A DNA stretch of 64,000 nucleotides from Pseudomonas cremoricolorata (lineage in GTDB: Bacteria > Pseudomonadota > Gammaproteobacteria > Pseudomonadales > Pseudomonadaceae): positions 1,178,001 to 1,242,000 of the forward strand of contig NZ_CP009455.1 in the NCBI RefSeq assembly GCF_000759535.1, in the 5' to 3' direction. This document shows positions 29,126 to 38,316 of the stretch, in pieces. A program made the position numbers and the translations under genes. The notes under the pieces were generated by a model that searched no databases, was not told the DNA's origin, and was given only the letters and a program-made list of their open reading frames with translations. Each line of letters opens with the position of its first letter. Positions within the stretch are counted from its first letter, which is position 1.

Positions 29126-29242
29126 GGTGCCCTCTTTGGCGCCGATTCAGATGGCGCGCTTATCGGGGGTGGCTGGGTGCGCCGCGGACAGTATTCGTTG
29201 ATCGACTGCCGCGCGCGTCCTGGCCACCAGGTACTGCGCTGT
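29126..29242 (-). promoter_or_regulatory. Leader of gabT, possible gabT RNA motif
   Basis: These 117 bases form the 5' region of gabT after the gabD terminator. GC-rich inverted segments near the gene (GGCGCC and GGCGC around GATTCAGAT, 29138-29156) could fold in the transcript. A conserved RNA element called the gabT motif has been described upstream of gabT in pseudomonads, so this is where it should lie. I cannot verify the consensus by eye. Confidence 0.4.
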
Positions 29243-29282
29243 AAAAAAGGCCAGCGAGGCGTCGCTCTCGCGCCCCGCTGGC
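29243..29282 (-). terminator. Terminator after gabD
   Basis: On the minus strand, GCCAGCG pairs with CGCTGGC around a 19-base GC-rich loop and is followed by six T residues (complement of 29243-29248). It starts 22 bases beyond the gabD stop and could separate gabD from gabT or attenuate the operon. Confidence 0.75.
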
Positions 29283-29304
29283 AGAGGTAAAGCCTGTCAG
29301 CGCA

Positions 29305-30747
29305 TCAGACGCTGATGCACAGGTATTTGATTTCGAGGTAGTCCTCGATGCCGTACTTGGAGCCTTCACGGCCCAGGCCCGAAGCCTTGATGCCGCCGAA
29401 CGGCGCCACTTCGTTGGAAATCAGGCCGGTGTTGATACCGACCATGCCGTACTCCAGGGCCTCGGCGACACGGAACACACGGCTCATGTCACGGGCGTAG
29501 AAGTACGAAGCCAGGCCGAACTCGGTGTCGTTGGACATGGCGATGACTTCGGCCTCGTCCTTGAAGCGGAACAGCGGCGCCAGGGGGCCGAAAGTCTCTT
29601 CTTTAGCGACGGCAGCGGTTTTCGGCACGTCGACCAGAATGGTCGGCTCAAAGAAGTTGCCTTCGATCAGCTTGCCACCGGACAGCACCTTGGCACCCTT
29701 GGAGACTGCATCTTCGATGTGCTCCTGGACCTTGGCCACGGCCTTGTTGTCGATCAACGGGCCAGTGGTGGTGCCGTCTTCCAGACCGTTGCCGATCTTG
29801 AGCTTGGCGACCGCTGCCTTGAGCTTCTCGGCGAAGGCATCGTAGACGCCGTCCTGCACGTAGATGCGGTTGGCACAGACGCAGGTCTGACCGTTGTTGC
29901 GGTACTTGGAAATGATCGCGCCTTCGACGGCCTTATCCAGGTCGGCGTCGTCGAACACGATGAACGGCGCATTGCCGCCCAGCTCCAGCGAGACTTTCTT
30001 GATGTCCTTGGCGCATTCCTGCATCAGCTGGCGACCGATTTCGGTCGAGCCGGTGAACGACAGCTTGCGCACCAGCGAGTTGCCGGTCAGCTCGCCGCCG
30101 ACTTCGCCGGCGCTGCCGGTGACCACGCTGAGTACGCCTTGCGGAATACCGGCACGGGTGGCCAGCTCGACCAGGGCCAGGGCGGAGTACGGAGTCTGCG
30201 AAGCAGGCTTGACCACCATGGTGCAACCGGCGGCCAGGGCCGGGCCGGCTTTACGGGTGATCATCGCCGCAGGGAAGTTCCACGGAGTGATGGCCGCGGT
30301 GACGCCGATGGGCTGCTTGATGACGATCAGGCGCTTGTCCGGCTGGTGGCCTGGGATGGTGTCACCGTAGACGCGCTTGGCTTCTTCGGCGAACCACTCG
30401 ATGAACGAGGCGGCGTAGGCGATTTCGCCCTTGGCTTCGGCCAGCGGCTTGCCCTGCTCGGTGGTCATCAGACGGGCCAGGTCGTCCTGGTGCTCGATCA
30501 TCAGCTCGAACCAGCGACGCAGCTTGGTGGAACGCTCTTTGGCAGTCAGTGCACGCCAGGCCGGCAAGGCCTTGTCGGCCGCCTCGATGGCGCGGCGGGT
30601 TTCGGCAGTGCCCATCTTCGGGACGGTACCGATGACTTCACCGGTGGCCGGGTTGGTCACGTTGATGGTCTGGCCGCTGTCCGCATCCAGCCACTCACCG
30701 TTGATGAAGGCTTGCTGGCGGAACAACTGAGCGTCTTTGAGCTGCAT
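29305..30747 (-). CDS. gabD: Succinate-semialdehyde dehydrogenase (NADP+)
   Basis: This aldehyde dehydrogenase oxidises succinate semialdehyde to succinate, completing GABA breakdown. The 480-aa protein shows TPWNFPAAMITRK, the catalytic glutamate in LELGGNAPFIV and the catalytic cysteine in NNGQTCVCANRIYV. The second cysteine two residues on is typical of GabD. The ATG at 30747 gives the family start MQLKDAQLFRQQAFINGEW; 14 further upstream codons are open but unsupported. It is followed by gabT. Confidence 0.96.
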   Translation of the reverse strand: MQLKDAQLFRQQAFINGEWLDADSGQTINVTNPATGEVIGTVPKMGTAETRRAIEAADKALPAWRALTAKERSTKLRRWFELMIEHQDDLARLMTTEQGKPLAEAKGEIAYAASFIEWFAEEAKRVYGDTIPGHQPDKRLIVIKQPIGVTAAITPWNFPAAMITRKAGPALAAGCTMVVKPASQTPYSALALVELATRAGIPQGVLSVVTGSAGEVGGELTGNSLVRKLSFTGSTEIGRQLMQECAKDIKKVSLELGGNAPFIVFDDADLDKAVEGAIISKYRNNGQTCVCANRIYVQDGVYDAFAEKLKAAVAKLKIGNGLEDGTTTGPLIDNKAVAKVQEHIEDAVSKGAKVLSGGKLIEGNFFEPTILVDVPKTAAVAKEETFGPLAPLFRFKDEAEVIAMSNDTEFGLASYFYARDMSRVFRVAEALEYGMVGINTGLISNEVAPFGGIKASGLGREGSKYGIEDYLEIKYLCISV

Positions 30748-30800
30748 GTCGGCTTCCCGAATTGTGGATTGTTGAAAAGCGCCCGACACAGGGCATCGAG

Positions 30801-30882
30801 CGTTTGAAATCTCAAACGAATGCTAAGCGTCTGCTGGGGTGTAGGACAATAGGCCGTTCAGAAAAAAGAACGAATGGTCGTT
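30801..30882 (-). promoter_or_regulatory. Palindromes upstream of gabD
   Basis: Three inverted repeats lie in the gabD promoter region. They are CGTTTGA / TCAAACG around AATC (30801-30818), CGTTC / GAACG around eight bases (30855-30872), and AACGA / TCGTT around ATGG (30869-30882). The first is 54 bases upstream of the start codon and is the best operator candidate. The regulator cannot be named from sequence. Confidence 0.5.
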
Positions 30883-30940
30883 TTGTCTTACAGCGGGGTG
30901 TGGCGTCCGAAGGCGGTGGCCTGGCTTCGAACGCCGCGCA

Positions 30941-31324
30941 TCACTCGCCGATGGCAGCCTGGTAGCCTGCCGCATCCAGCAGTTTGTCCAGCTCGCTGGC
31001 ATCGTTCGGCTTGAGCTTGAAGATCCACGCCTGGTACGGCGCGTCGTTGAGTTGTTCCGGGCTGTCGGCCAGCGCTTCGTTGACCGCGATCACCTCACCG
31101 CTGACTGGCGAGTAGATGTCGGACGCAGCCTTGACCGACTCGACCACACCCGCCGCATCGCCCGCAGCGAACACCTTGCCCACTTCCGCCAGCTCGACGA
31201 ACACCACGTCGCCCAACGCTTCCTGGGCATGGTCACTGATGCCTACGGTGATGGAACCGTCAGCTTCCAGACGGGCCCATTCGTGACTTTCGGCGAAACG
31301 CAGCTCAGCGGGGATGTTGCTCAT
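30941..31324 (-). CDS. gcvH: Glycine cleavage system H protein
   Basis: This 127-aa lipoyl carrier shuttles the aminomethyl group between the P, T and L proteins. The lipoylated lysine is Lys65 in [15 protein letters not shown], and the start [19 protein letters not shown] is characteristic. The ATG at 31324 gives the normal length. It lies 50 bases after gcvT. The gene that normally follows in pseudomonads, gcvP, is absent; gabD lies there instead. Confidence 0.96.
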   Translation of the reverse strand: MSNIPAELRFAESHEWARLEADGSITVGISDHAQEALGDVVFVELAEVGKVFAAGDAAGVVESVKAASDIYSPVSGEVIAVNEALADSPEQLNDAPYQAWIFKLKPNDASELDKLLDAAGYQAAIGE

Positions 31325-31374
31325 GTCGTGTTTTCCTCGATCAGGTTCAGCGGTCGATCCCGCCGTTGGTGTGT

Positions 31375-32457
31375 TCAGATCAGAATCTTGCCGTGGCGCA
31401 CGAAGGTCGGCTTGACCACGCGCACCGGGTACCACTTGCCGCGGATTTCCACCTCGGCGCGCTCGCCCGTGGCGATTGGCAACCTTGCCAGGGCAATGGA
31501 TTTGCTCAGCGTAGGGGAGAAACTACCACTGGTGATCTCCCCTTCGCCAATCCCAGCCACCCGTACCACCTGACGCGCGCGCAGTACGCCCCGTTCTTCG
31601 AGTACCAGGCCGACCAGCTTTTCCTGAACGCCACGTTCGATCTCCGCCAGCAGGCCGCTGCGCCCGAGAAAATCCCGGCTGGCCGGTTCCCAGGCGATGC
31701 AGGTGTCGAGGTTGGAGGTCAGCGGCGTGTGCGCCTCATCGATATCCTGGCCGTACAGGTTCATCCCGGCCTCCAGGCGCAAGGTGTCACGCGCGCCCAG
31801 GCCGCTCGGGGCGATACCGGCCCCGACCAGGTCGTAGAAGAAGCCGGGCGCCTGAGAGCCTGGCAGCATGATCTCCAGGCCGTCCTCGCCGGTATAGCCG
31901 GTGCGGGCGATGAACCACTCGCCATCGGCCACACCCTCGAACGGGTGCAGCCTGCGAACCAAGGCAGCGCGCGAGCTGCTGAGCAGTTCAGCGACCTTTT
32001 CCCGGGCATGCGGGCCCTGGATGGCAAGAATGGCCAGTTGCGGACAGGGCGTTACGCGGACTTCGAAACCGCTGCCGCGCTGCTGGAACCAGCCGAGCAC
32101 CCGATCTCGGGTGGGCGCGCTGGCCACCAGGCGATAGCCAGCATCGGTGCGGTAGACAACCAGATCATCGATGACCTTGCCTTGCTCGTTGAGCATCGGG
32201 CTGCAATGCGCCTTGCCGATCTCATCGAGCTGACCTGCATCGTTGGCCATCAGGTACTGCAAGTAGGCAGTGGCATCGACCCCGTCGAGGTCGAACACGG
32301 TCATGTGCGATACATCGAAGACGCCGCAGTCAGCGCGCACCTGATGGTGCTCCTCGACCTGCGAGCCATAGTGCAAGGGCATATCCCAGCCACCGAAGTC
32401 GACCATCTTGGCACCGAGCGCCAAGTGCAGGTCATACAGGGGCGTACGCTGTCCCAT
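31375..32457 (-). CDS. gcvT: Glycine cleavage system T protein (aminomethyltransferase)
   Basis: This tetrahydrofolate-dependent enzyme releases ammonia from the H-protein-bound aminomethyl group and forms 5,10-methylene-THF. The 360-aa protein starts [26 protein letters not shown] (recognised in parts) and contains [12 protein letters not shown] and [14 protein letters not shown], both family hallmarks. The ATG at 32457 matches the usual start. The 124-base gap upstream is too short for a tandem glycine riboswitch and shows none. Confidence 0.95.
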   Translation of the reverse strand: MGQRTPLYDLHLALGAKMVDFGGWDMPLHYGSQVEEHHQVRADCGVFDVSHMTVFDLDGVDATAYLQYLMANDAGQLDEIGKAHCSPMLNEQGKVIDDLVVYRTDAGYRLVASAPTRDRVLGWFQQRGSGFEVRVTPCPQLAILAIQGPHAREKVAELLSSSRAALVRRLHPFEGVADGEWFIARTGYTGEDGLEIMLPGSQAPGFFYDLVGAGIAPSGLGARDTLRLEAGMNLYGQDIDEAHTPLTSNLDTCIAWEPASRDFLGRSGLLAEIERGVQEKLVGLVLEERGVLRARQVVRVAGIGEGEITSGSFSPTLSKSIALARLPIATGERAEVEIRGKWYPVRVVKPTFVRHGKILI

Positions 32458-32581
32458 GGGTTTCTCCTTCCGGGCGTGGCGAAGCAACGACGACCGATGA
32501 CGTTTAATTGTCTGTTGATGCTGTAGGACGCGTCGTTGCGAATGCCGCGCATTGTAGACACAAGGGCGATCCCTGGCACGC

Positions 32582-34204
32582 TCAGTGGCGTTGCCCTGGC
32601 GCCCGCGCCGAGCGGCGAATCAGCCCGATCACCGGTACCAGGCCGACCGCGACCAGCGTCAGCGCCGGCAGCGAGGCGCGTGCCCACTCGCCCTCACTGG
32701 TCATCTCGAAAACGCGCACCGCCAGGGTGTCCCAGCCGAATGGACGCATCAGCAGGGTGGCCGGCATTTCCTTGATGACGTCGACGAATACCAGCAGCGC
32801 CGCGCTGAGGGTGCCAGGTAGCAGCAAGGGCAGGTAGACCTTGCGCAGCAGTGGCAGCCCGCCCACACCGAGGCTGCGCGAGGCTTCCGGCAGCGACGGA
32901 CGAATGCGCGCCAGGGTACTTTCCAACGGGCCGTAGGCGACCGCCATGAAGCGCACCAGATAGGCCAGCAACAGCGCCCACAGACTACCCAGCAGTAACG
33001 GCTTGCCTGCCCCGCCGAGCCACTGCGACAGCGGAATCACCAGCTGGTTGTCCAGGTAGCTGAACGCCAGCATCAGGGAAACGGCCAGCACCGAGCCGGG
33101 CAAGGCGTAACCCAGGTTGGCCACGGCCACACCGCTACGAATGGTCGAGGTTGGCGCCTGACGCCGTGCGAAGGCCAGCACCAGGGCCACGCTGACAGTG
33201 AACGCCGCAGCGCCCAGGCCAAGCGAAACCGTGTGCGACACCAGGCCCAGGTACCGCTCGTCGAGATCATGCCGGCCGCGCTGCCAGAACCAGGCCAGCA
33301 GTTGCAGCAGCGGAATGACGAACGCGCAGGCGAACACCAGCAGGCACCAGCCGCTGGCAGCCAGCGCCTTGATGCCACGCAAGCGGTACAACGGCTGCGA
33401 CCGCGCGCGCTCGTTGCCGCTGCGCCCCGCTCCTCGCGCGCGACGCTCGGCGTAGAGCACCAACATGACGAACAACAGCAGCAGGCTGGCCAGTTGCGCG
33501 GCGCTGGACAGACTGAAGAAGCCGTACCAGGTCTTGTAGATGGCGGTAGTGAAGGTGTCGAAATTGAAGACGGATACGGCGCCGAAATCGGCCAGCGTCT
33601 CCATCAGCGCCAACGCCACACCGGCCGCGATGGCGGGCCTGGCCATGGGCAGGGCCACCCGCCAGAACGCCTGCAGCGGCGACAGCCCAAGTACCCGTGC
33701 CACCTCCATCAGGCCCCTGCCCTGGGCCAGGAAGGCGCTGCGCGCCAGTAGATAGACATAGGGGTAGAACACCAGCACCAGAACCGTGATCACGCCACCC
33801 GTGGAGCGCACCCGCGGCAGGCGCATCGGTCCGAACACCTCGCGCAAGGCACTCTGCACCGGGCCTGCGAAATCCAGCAGGCCGACGAAGACGAACGCCA
33901 GCACATAGGCGGGAATGGCGAACGGCAGCATCAAGGCCCAGTCCAGCCAGCGCCGGCCCGGGAATTCGCACAGTGTGGTGAGCCAGGCCAGGCTGACCCC
34001 GAGCACCGTCACGCCCACACCCACGCCGACCACCAGGGTCAGGGTATTGCCCAGCAAACGGCGCATCTGCGTATCGAGCAGGTGCGACCAGATCTGCATG
34101 TCGATGCTCTGCCAAGACAGTACCAGCACGCTCAATGGCAGGATCACCAGGGCAGCAGTCAGGCCGACGGGCAAGTACCAACGGCGTTGCGGAGCATGGG
34201 ACAC
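32582..34204 (-). CDS. Iron(III) ABC transporter permease (FbpB/SfuB type)
   Basis: This 540-aa inner-membrane permease is a fused tandem of two permease units, each with its own EAA loop: [20 protein letters not shown] in the first half and [20 protein letters not shown] in the second. Around 12 membrane segments are visible. This duplicated layout is typical of ferric-iron importers such as SfuB and FbpB. The GTG at 34204 is my choice, giving a start [13 protein letters not shown], but the ribosome site is weak. It follows the iron-binding-protein gene. No ATPase gene is adjacent, so it must use one encoded elsewhere. Confidence 0.85.
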   Translation of the reverse strand: MSHAPQRRWYLPVGLTAALVILPLSVLVLSWQSIDMQIWSHLLDTQMRRLLGNTLTLVVGVGVGVTVLGVSLAWLTTLCEFPGRRWLDWALMLPFAIPAYVLAFVFVGLLDFAGPVQSALREVFGPMRLPRVRSTGGVITVLVLVFYPYVYLLARSAFLAQGRGLMEVARVLGLSPLQAFWRVALPMARPAIAAGVALALMETLADFGAVSVFNFDTFTTAIYKTWYGFFSLSSAAQLASLLLLFVMLVLYAERRARGAGRSGNERARSQPLYRLRGIKALAASGWCLLVFACAFVIPLLQLLAWFWQRGRHDLDERYLGLVSHTVSLGLGAAAFTVSVALVLAFARRQAPTSTIRSGVAVANLGYALPGSVLAVSLMLAFSYLDNQLVIPLSQWLGGAGKPLLLGSLWALLLAYLVRFMAVAYGPLESTLARIRPSLPEASRSLGVGGLPLLRKVYLPLLLPGTLSAALLVFVDVIKEMPATLLMRPFGWDTLAVRVFEMTSEGEWARASLPALTLVAVGLVPVIGLIRRSARAPGQRH

Positions 34205-34294
34205 GGCAGGGTCTCGATCACTTGATGAAAGGCAGATGGCACAACGCCGTGGCAGGTCCACGGCGTCATGGGTGGGGCTGGTTGGGCGGAGGCC

Positions 34295-35296
34295 TCAGTT
34301 CCAGCCTGCACGATCCATGAGGCGGATCGCTTCGGCCTGGCGCTTGCCAGCCACCTCTACCGGAATGCTGTCGGCCTTGAAGTCGCCCCAGGCCGCCACT
34401 TCATCCGATGGCTTGACCTTGGGGTTGGCCGGGAACTCCTGGTTGAGGTCGGCGAACAGCTTCTGCGCTTGCTCGCCGGTCATCCATTCCACCAGCTTGA
34501 TGGCGGCTTCGGGGTGCGGTGCATGCTTGGTCAGGCCAATGCCCGAGAGGTTGACGTGTACACCACGGTCGCCCTGATTGGGCCAGAACAGCTTGAGCGG
34601 CAGGTTCGGGTCGGCCTTGTGCATGCGCCCGAAATAGTAGGTGTTGACCACACCAACATCGCACTGCCCGGCGGCGATCGCCTGGAGCACGGCGTTGTCG
34701 TCGGAGAACACGTCGGTGGAGAGGTTGTCGACCCAGCCCTTGACGATTTCCTCGGTTTTGGCCGGGCCGTGGTTTTCGATCAGTGTGGCGGTCAGCGACT
34801 GGTTGTAGACCTTCTTCGCCGTGCGCAGGCACAGGCGGCCTTCCCAGTCTTTGTCGGCCAGCGCCTCATAGGTGCTGAGTTCTTCAGGTTTGACCCGGTC
34901 GGTGGCGTAGACGATGGTGCGTGCGCGCAGGCTCAGGCCGGTCCAGTCGTGGGACGAAGCGCGGTACTGGGCAGGGATGTTCTGATCGATCACGGTCGAC
35001 TTGATCGGCTGGAGAATACCCATCTGCTCGGCCTGCCAGAGGTTGCCGGCATCGACGGTCAGCAGCAGATCGGCTACGCCGTTCTGCCCTTCGGCCTTGA
35101 TGCGTTGCATCAGCGGCGCTTCCTTGTCGGTGATGAACTTGACCTTGACGCCGGTCTTGGCGGTGTAGGCGTCGAACACCGGCTTGATCAGCTCGTCGAT
35201 GCGCGAGGAATAGACCACCACTTCGTCCGCCGCCTGGGCAGTGCCGCCGATCAGAACAAGGGCCAGGGCGGCCAACAGGGGCTTGCGTGACAACAT
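34295..35296 (-). CDS. Periplasmic iron(III)-binding protein (FbpA/FutA type)
   Basis: This 333-aa solute-binding protein has a signal peptide (residues 1-22, ending [16 protein letters not shown]). The start [16 protein letters not shown], the segment [18 protein letters not shown] and the tyrosine pair in [11 protein letters not shown] are hallmarks of ferric-binding proteins, in which those tyrosines ligate Fe(III). AGGAG stands eight bases before the ATG at 35296. It lies upstream of its permease in the same operon. Confidence 0.9.
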   Translation of the reverse strand: MLSRKPLLAALALVLIGGTAQAADEVVVYSSRIDELIKPVFDAYTAKTGVKVKFITDKEAPLMQRIKAEGQNGVADLLLTVDAGNLWQAEQMGILQPIKSTVIDQNIPAQYRASSHDWTGLSLRARTIVYATDRVKPEELSTYEALADKDWEGRLCLRTAKKVYNQSLTATLIENHGPAKTEEIVKGWVDNLSTDVFSDDNAVLQAIAAGQCDVGVVNTYYFGRMHKADPNLPLKLFWPNQGDRGVHVNLSGIGLTKHAPHPEAAIKLVEWMTGEQAQKLFADLNQEFPANPKVKPSDEVAAWGDFKADSIPVEVAGKRQAEAIRLMDRAGWN

Positions 35297-35413
35297 GGAA
35301 AGCGCTCCTCGCTGAATTGAGAGGCGCAAAGGGTAGTGGTTCTTATTTGCCGACTCACCCACCCAGGCGTTACCGGATGTTGCGACGGTAGTCTGCTGCG
35401 GGGTGGGGGTCGG

Positions 35414-36637
35414 TCACGGACGCGCCAGTTCCGGCAGGTCACCGCTCAGGCCCAGGGCCTGGCGAACGAACAGCGCTTTGGCTTCGGGCAGTTGCTCGAC
35501 CACTTTCAGGCCGCTGTTGCGCAACCAGCGCAGCGGCAGCGGGTCGGCCTGGAACAGCCGCTCGAAGCCCTCCATGGCGGCCATCAGCGCCAGGTTGTGC
35601 GGCATGCGCCGGCGCTCGTAGCGGCTCAGCACCTTGAGGTCGGCCAGGCGCCCGCCACGGGCGGCGGCGTGTTGCAACTCTTCGGCGAGCACGGCGGCAT
35701 CGAGAAAGCCCAGGTTCACCCCCTGCCCAGCCAGGGGATGGATGGTGTGGGCTGCGTCGCCGATCAGCGCCAGACCGCGTTCCACGTAGCGCTTGGCATG
35801 CCGCTGGCGCAGCGGTACACAGAGCCTCGGGTCGGCGTGCAGCACCTCGCCCAGGCGTCCTTCGAAAGCCTGTTCCAGCGCCTTGCAGAAGCCCGCGTCA
35901 TCCAGGCCCATGGCCCACTCGGCGCGCTCAGGCGTGATCGACCAGACGATCGAGCACCAGTCCTGGTTGCCGTCACGGACCAGCGGCAGGAACGCCAGCG
36001 GGCCTTCATCGGTGAAGCGTTGCCAGGCGGTACACTGGTGCGGTCGGCTGCAGCGAACGCTGGTGACGATGGCATGGTGCAGATAATCCCACTCACGCGT
36101 GACGCTCCCGGTCAGGCGACGCACCGCCGAGTGGGCGCCATCGGCGGCGATCACCAGCGGCGCGCGCAGGCTGCGGCCATCGGCCAGGGTCAGCAGCCAG
36201 TCATCACCGGAGTGACGCATCTGTTCCAGCCGCGCGCCGGGCAGCAGGCCGATGTCGCTGTCGTGCAGGCGTTCGACCAAAGCATCCTGAACCACACGGT
36301 TCTCCACGATGTGGCCCAGCACCTCGGCATGCACGCTGGCCGCGGAAAAGTGGATGTTGCCGGTGCCGGTGCCGTCCCATACCTGCATGTCGGAATACGG
36401 CGACAAGCGCCTGCGGGCGATGCCGTCCCAGGCACCGAGGCGTTCGAGGATGCGCTGGCTGGCCGCCGACAACGCACTGACCCGCGGCTCGAACGGCGCT
36501 GCGGCATCGAACGGCTCGACCGCCAGTGGCCCACCGTCGACCAGCAGCACCTGCAAGCCGCTGTGGCGCAAGGCCAGCGCCAGGGCGCTGCCGACCATAC
36601 CGGCACCGACAATCACCAGATCCGCACGCAATTCCAT
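35414..36637 (-). CDS. ubiI: UbiH/UbiI/COQ6-family FAD monooxygenase
   Basis: This is a 407-aa flavin hydroxylase of ubiquinone biosynthesis. The Rossmann fingerprint is VIVGAGMVGSALALALRHSG, and the second FAD motif is RGLALIGDAAHTIHPLAGQGVNLGFLD (seen in part as GDAAHTIHPLAGQG). It most likely introduces the C5 hydroxyl on the polyprenyl ring, because it is the neighbour of ubiH, as visC/ubiI is in enterobacteria. It is sometimes annotated ubiF. It is followed closely by a thioesterase-like gene, ubiH and pepP. Confidence 0.88.
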   Translation of the reverse strand: MELRADLVIVGAGMVGSALALALRHSGLQVLLVDGGPLAVEPFDAAAPFEPRVSALSAASQRILERLGAWDGIARRRLSPYSDMQVWDGTGTGNIHFSAASVHAEVLGHIVENRVVQDALVERLHDSDIGLLPGARLEQMRHSGDDWLLTLADGRSLRAPLVIAADGAHSAVRRLTGSVTREWDYLHHAIVTSVRCSRPHQCTAWQRFTDEGPLAFLPLVRDGNQDWCSIVWSITPERAEWAMGLDDAGFCKALEQAFEGRLGEVLHADPRLCVPLRQRHAKRYVERGLALIGDAAHTIHPLAGQGVNLGFLDAAVLAEELQHAAARGGRLADLKVLSRYERRRMPHNLALMAAMEGFERLFQADPLPLRWLRNSGLKVVEQLPEAKALFVRQALGLSGDLPELARP

Positions 36638-36640
36638 GAT

Positions 36641-37123
36641 CTACGCCTGCCTCGCTTGCGGTTTGAGCCGCACATATAAGGTTTTGTCGACCCGCGCCAC
36701 CAGCTCGCCGGCGTCGTCGCGGATGTCGACCTGAAGCCTGGGCAGGTATTTCTTGCCCCCGGCGGTCTGCTGACGGATGTCGTCCAGCAAGGTGTCATCG
36801 ATTTCGAACTCGGCATGCACCGGACCTTTGCCCGGGGTGATGAAATCGATGCTGGCCGCCTTGTCCCAGACGATGTACTCACTGCCCAGTTGCTCGATCA
36901 GCAGCAGCATGTAGAAAGGATCGACCATTGAATACAGGCTGCCGCCGAACTGGGTACCGACGTAGTTGCGATTCCACCGGGTCAGTTTCATGCGCACCTT
37001 GATGCGCCGCATGTCCGGGCTGATCGACTGCACGCGAATGCCTGCCCCGAGATAAGGCGGGTAGCAGTTGAGCAGCCAGCGCAGCATGCGGGCCCGCCGG
37101 GCCAGTCTGCGCGCGTCGGTCAC
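36641..37123 (-). CDS. DUF4442 (hot-dog thioesterase-like) protein
   Basis: This 160-aa protein has a single hot-dog fold domain of the DUF4442 type. Conserved stretches are VRMKLTRWNRNYVGTQFGGS and SMVDPFYMLLLIEQLG. These proteins resemble acyl-CoA thioesterases, but substrate and activity are not established. It is sandwiched between ubiI and ubiH, overlaps the ubiH end by four bases and is three bases from ubiI, so it is certainly co-transcribed with ubiquinone genes. A role in that pathway is inference. Confidence 0.85.
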   Translation of the reverse strand: MTDARRLARRARMLRWLLNCYPPYLGAGIRVQSISPDMRRIKVRMKLTRWNRNYVGTQFGGSLYSMVDPFYMLLLIEQLGSEYIVWDKAASIDFITPGKGPVHAEFEIDDTLLDDIRQQTAGGKKYLPRLQVDIRDDAGELVARVDKTLYVRLKPQARQA

Positions 37124-38316
37124 AGTCCGCCCCGGGCAGGACGCGTGCCCAGCCCCATCGCCTGGCGCGCGAACCAGCGCTTGGCCGGGGGCAGCAGGTC
37201 GAGGCCGAGCAGGCCCAGGTTGCGCGCGTTGGCAAGCAGCGGCTGTCGGCTGCCGAACAGTCGGGTGACCTGGTCGGAGAAACCGACGGTAAGGGTCTGG
37301 TCGAGCCGCTGGCGCTGCTGGTACGCCTGCAAGGTGGCCAGGTCACCCGGTTGCGCCGGGCCGCCGAGCAGCGCCTCGGCCAGCGCCTGTACGTCGCGCA
37401 GCGAGAGGTTGAAGCCTTGCCCGGCAATCGGGTGCAGGCTGTGCGCGGCGTTGCCCAGTACCACCAGGTGCGGACGCACCTGTTCCTGGGCTTCGACCAG
37501 CGCCAGTGGATACAGATGACGCGCGCCCACCTGGCGCAACGCCCCCAGGCGATAGCCGAAGGCGTCTTGCAGCTCGCGCAGGAACTGCCGCTCGTCGATC
37601 TCGGCCAGACGCTGCGCGTCCATGCCCTGCCGGGTCCAGACCAGCGCACAACGGTTTTCCGGCAGCGGCAGCAAGGCCATAGGACCTTGCTCGGTGAAAC
37701 GTTCGAACGCTTGCCCGGCATGCTGTTCGCCAGGGGTGATGTTGGCGATCAGCGCGCTTTGCGCGTAGGGCCGCCGGCGCACATGGATGCCCAACTGCTC
37801 GCGCAGGCCCGAGCGGCCGCCATCGGCGAGCACGGCCAGGTCGCAGTCCAGCGAGGTGTCGTCATCTAGGCGCAGCCGGTAGCCGTGCTCGATCGGTTGC
37901 AGCGAGGTCACCTCGGCCGGGCAGCGCCAGCTGACCACTTCCGTGTCCAAGGCCTGCCACAGGCACTGGCCAAGCCAGGCGTTCTCGACCACATAGCCCA
38001 ACGCCGGCACGCCTTCATCATGGGCGGCAAGACGGGTGGCGCCAAAGCGGCCACGGTCCGATACCTGAATCTGCAGGATCGGCTCGCCGCGCTGCGCGAT
38101 CTGCGACCACACGCCCAACTGCTGATAGATCTGCCGAGTGCCGTAGGACAGCGCGGAAGAGCGGGCATCGTAACTGGGCTGGAAACTGTCGCCCGGCGCG
38201 AAGGGTTCGATCAGCACGATCTTCCAGCCGCGCGCCTTGGCCCCGGCTTGCAGCGCCAGGGCCAGGCTGGCACCGACCAGCCCACCGCCGATGATCGCCA
38301 GGTTCACCCGGCTCAT
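37120..38316 (-). CDS. ubiH: 2-octaprenyl-6-methoxyphenol hydroxylase
   Basis: This 398-aa FAD monooxygenase hydroxylates C1 of the ubiquinone ring. The nucleotide-binding start is NLAIIGGGLVGASLALALQ, and the C-terminal FAD motif is VLGNAAHSLHPIAGQGFNL. The segment FQPSYDARSSALSYGT is typical of UbiH. Its ATG overlaps the pepP stop by four bases, as in the conserved pepP-ubiH arrangement. Confidence 0.93.
   Translation of the reverse strand: MSRVNLAIIGGGLVGASLALALQAGAKARGWKIVLIEPFAPGDSFQPSYDARSSALSYGTRQIYQQLGVWSQIAQRGEPILQIQVSDRGRFGATRLAAHDEGVPALGYVVENAWLGQCLWQALDTEVVSWRCPAEVTSLQPIEHGYRLRLDDDTSLDCDLAVLADGGRSGLREQLGIHVRRRPYAQSALIANITPGEQHAGQAFERFTEQGPMALLPLPENRCALVWTRQGMDAQRLAEIDERQFLRELQDAFGYRLGALRQVGARHLYPLALVEAQEQVRPHLVVLGNAAHSLHPIAGQGFNLSLRDVQALAEALLGGPAQPGDLATLQAYQQRQRLDQTLTVGFSDQVTRLFGSRQPLLANARNLGLLGLDLLPPAKRWFARQAMGLGTRPARGGL

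Noticed and set aside
32458..32581. Glycine riboswitch upstream of gcvT
   Set aside because: Only 124 bases separate gcvT from the next gene, and I see no tandem aptamer features.
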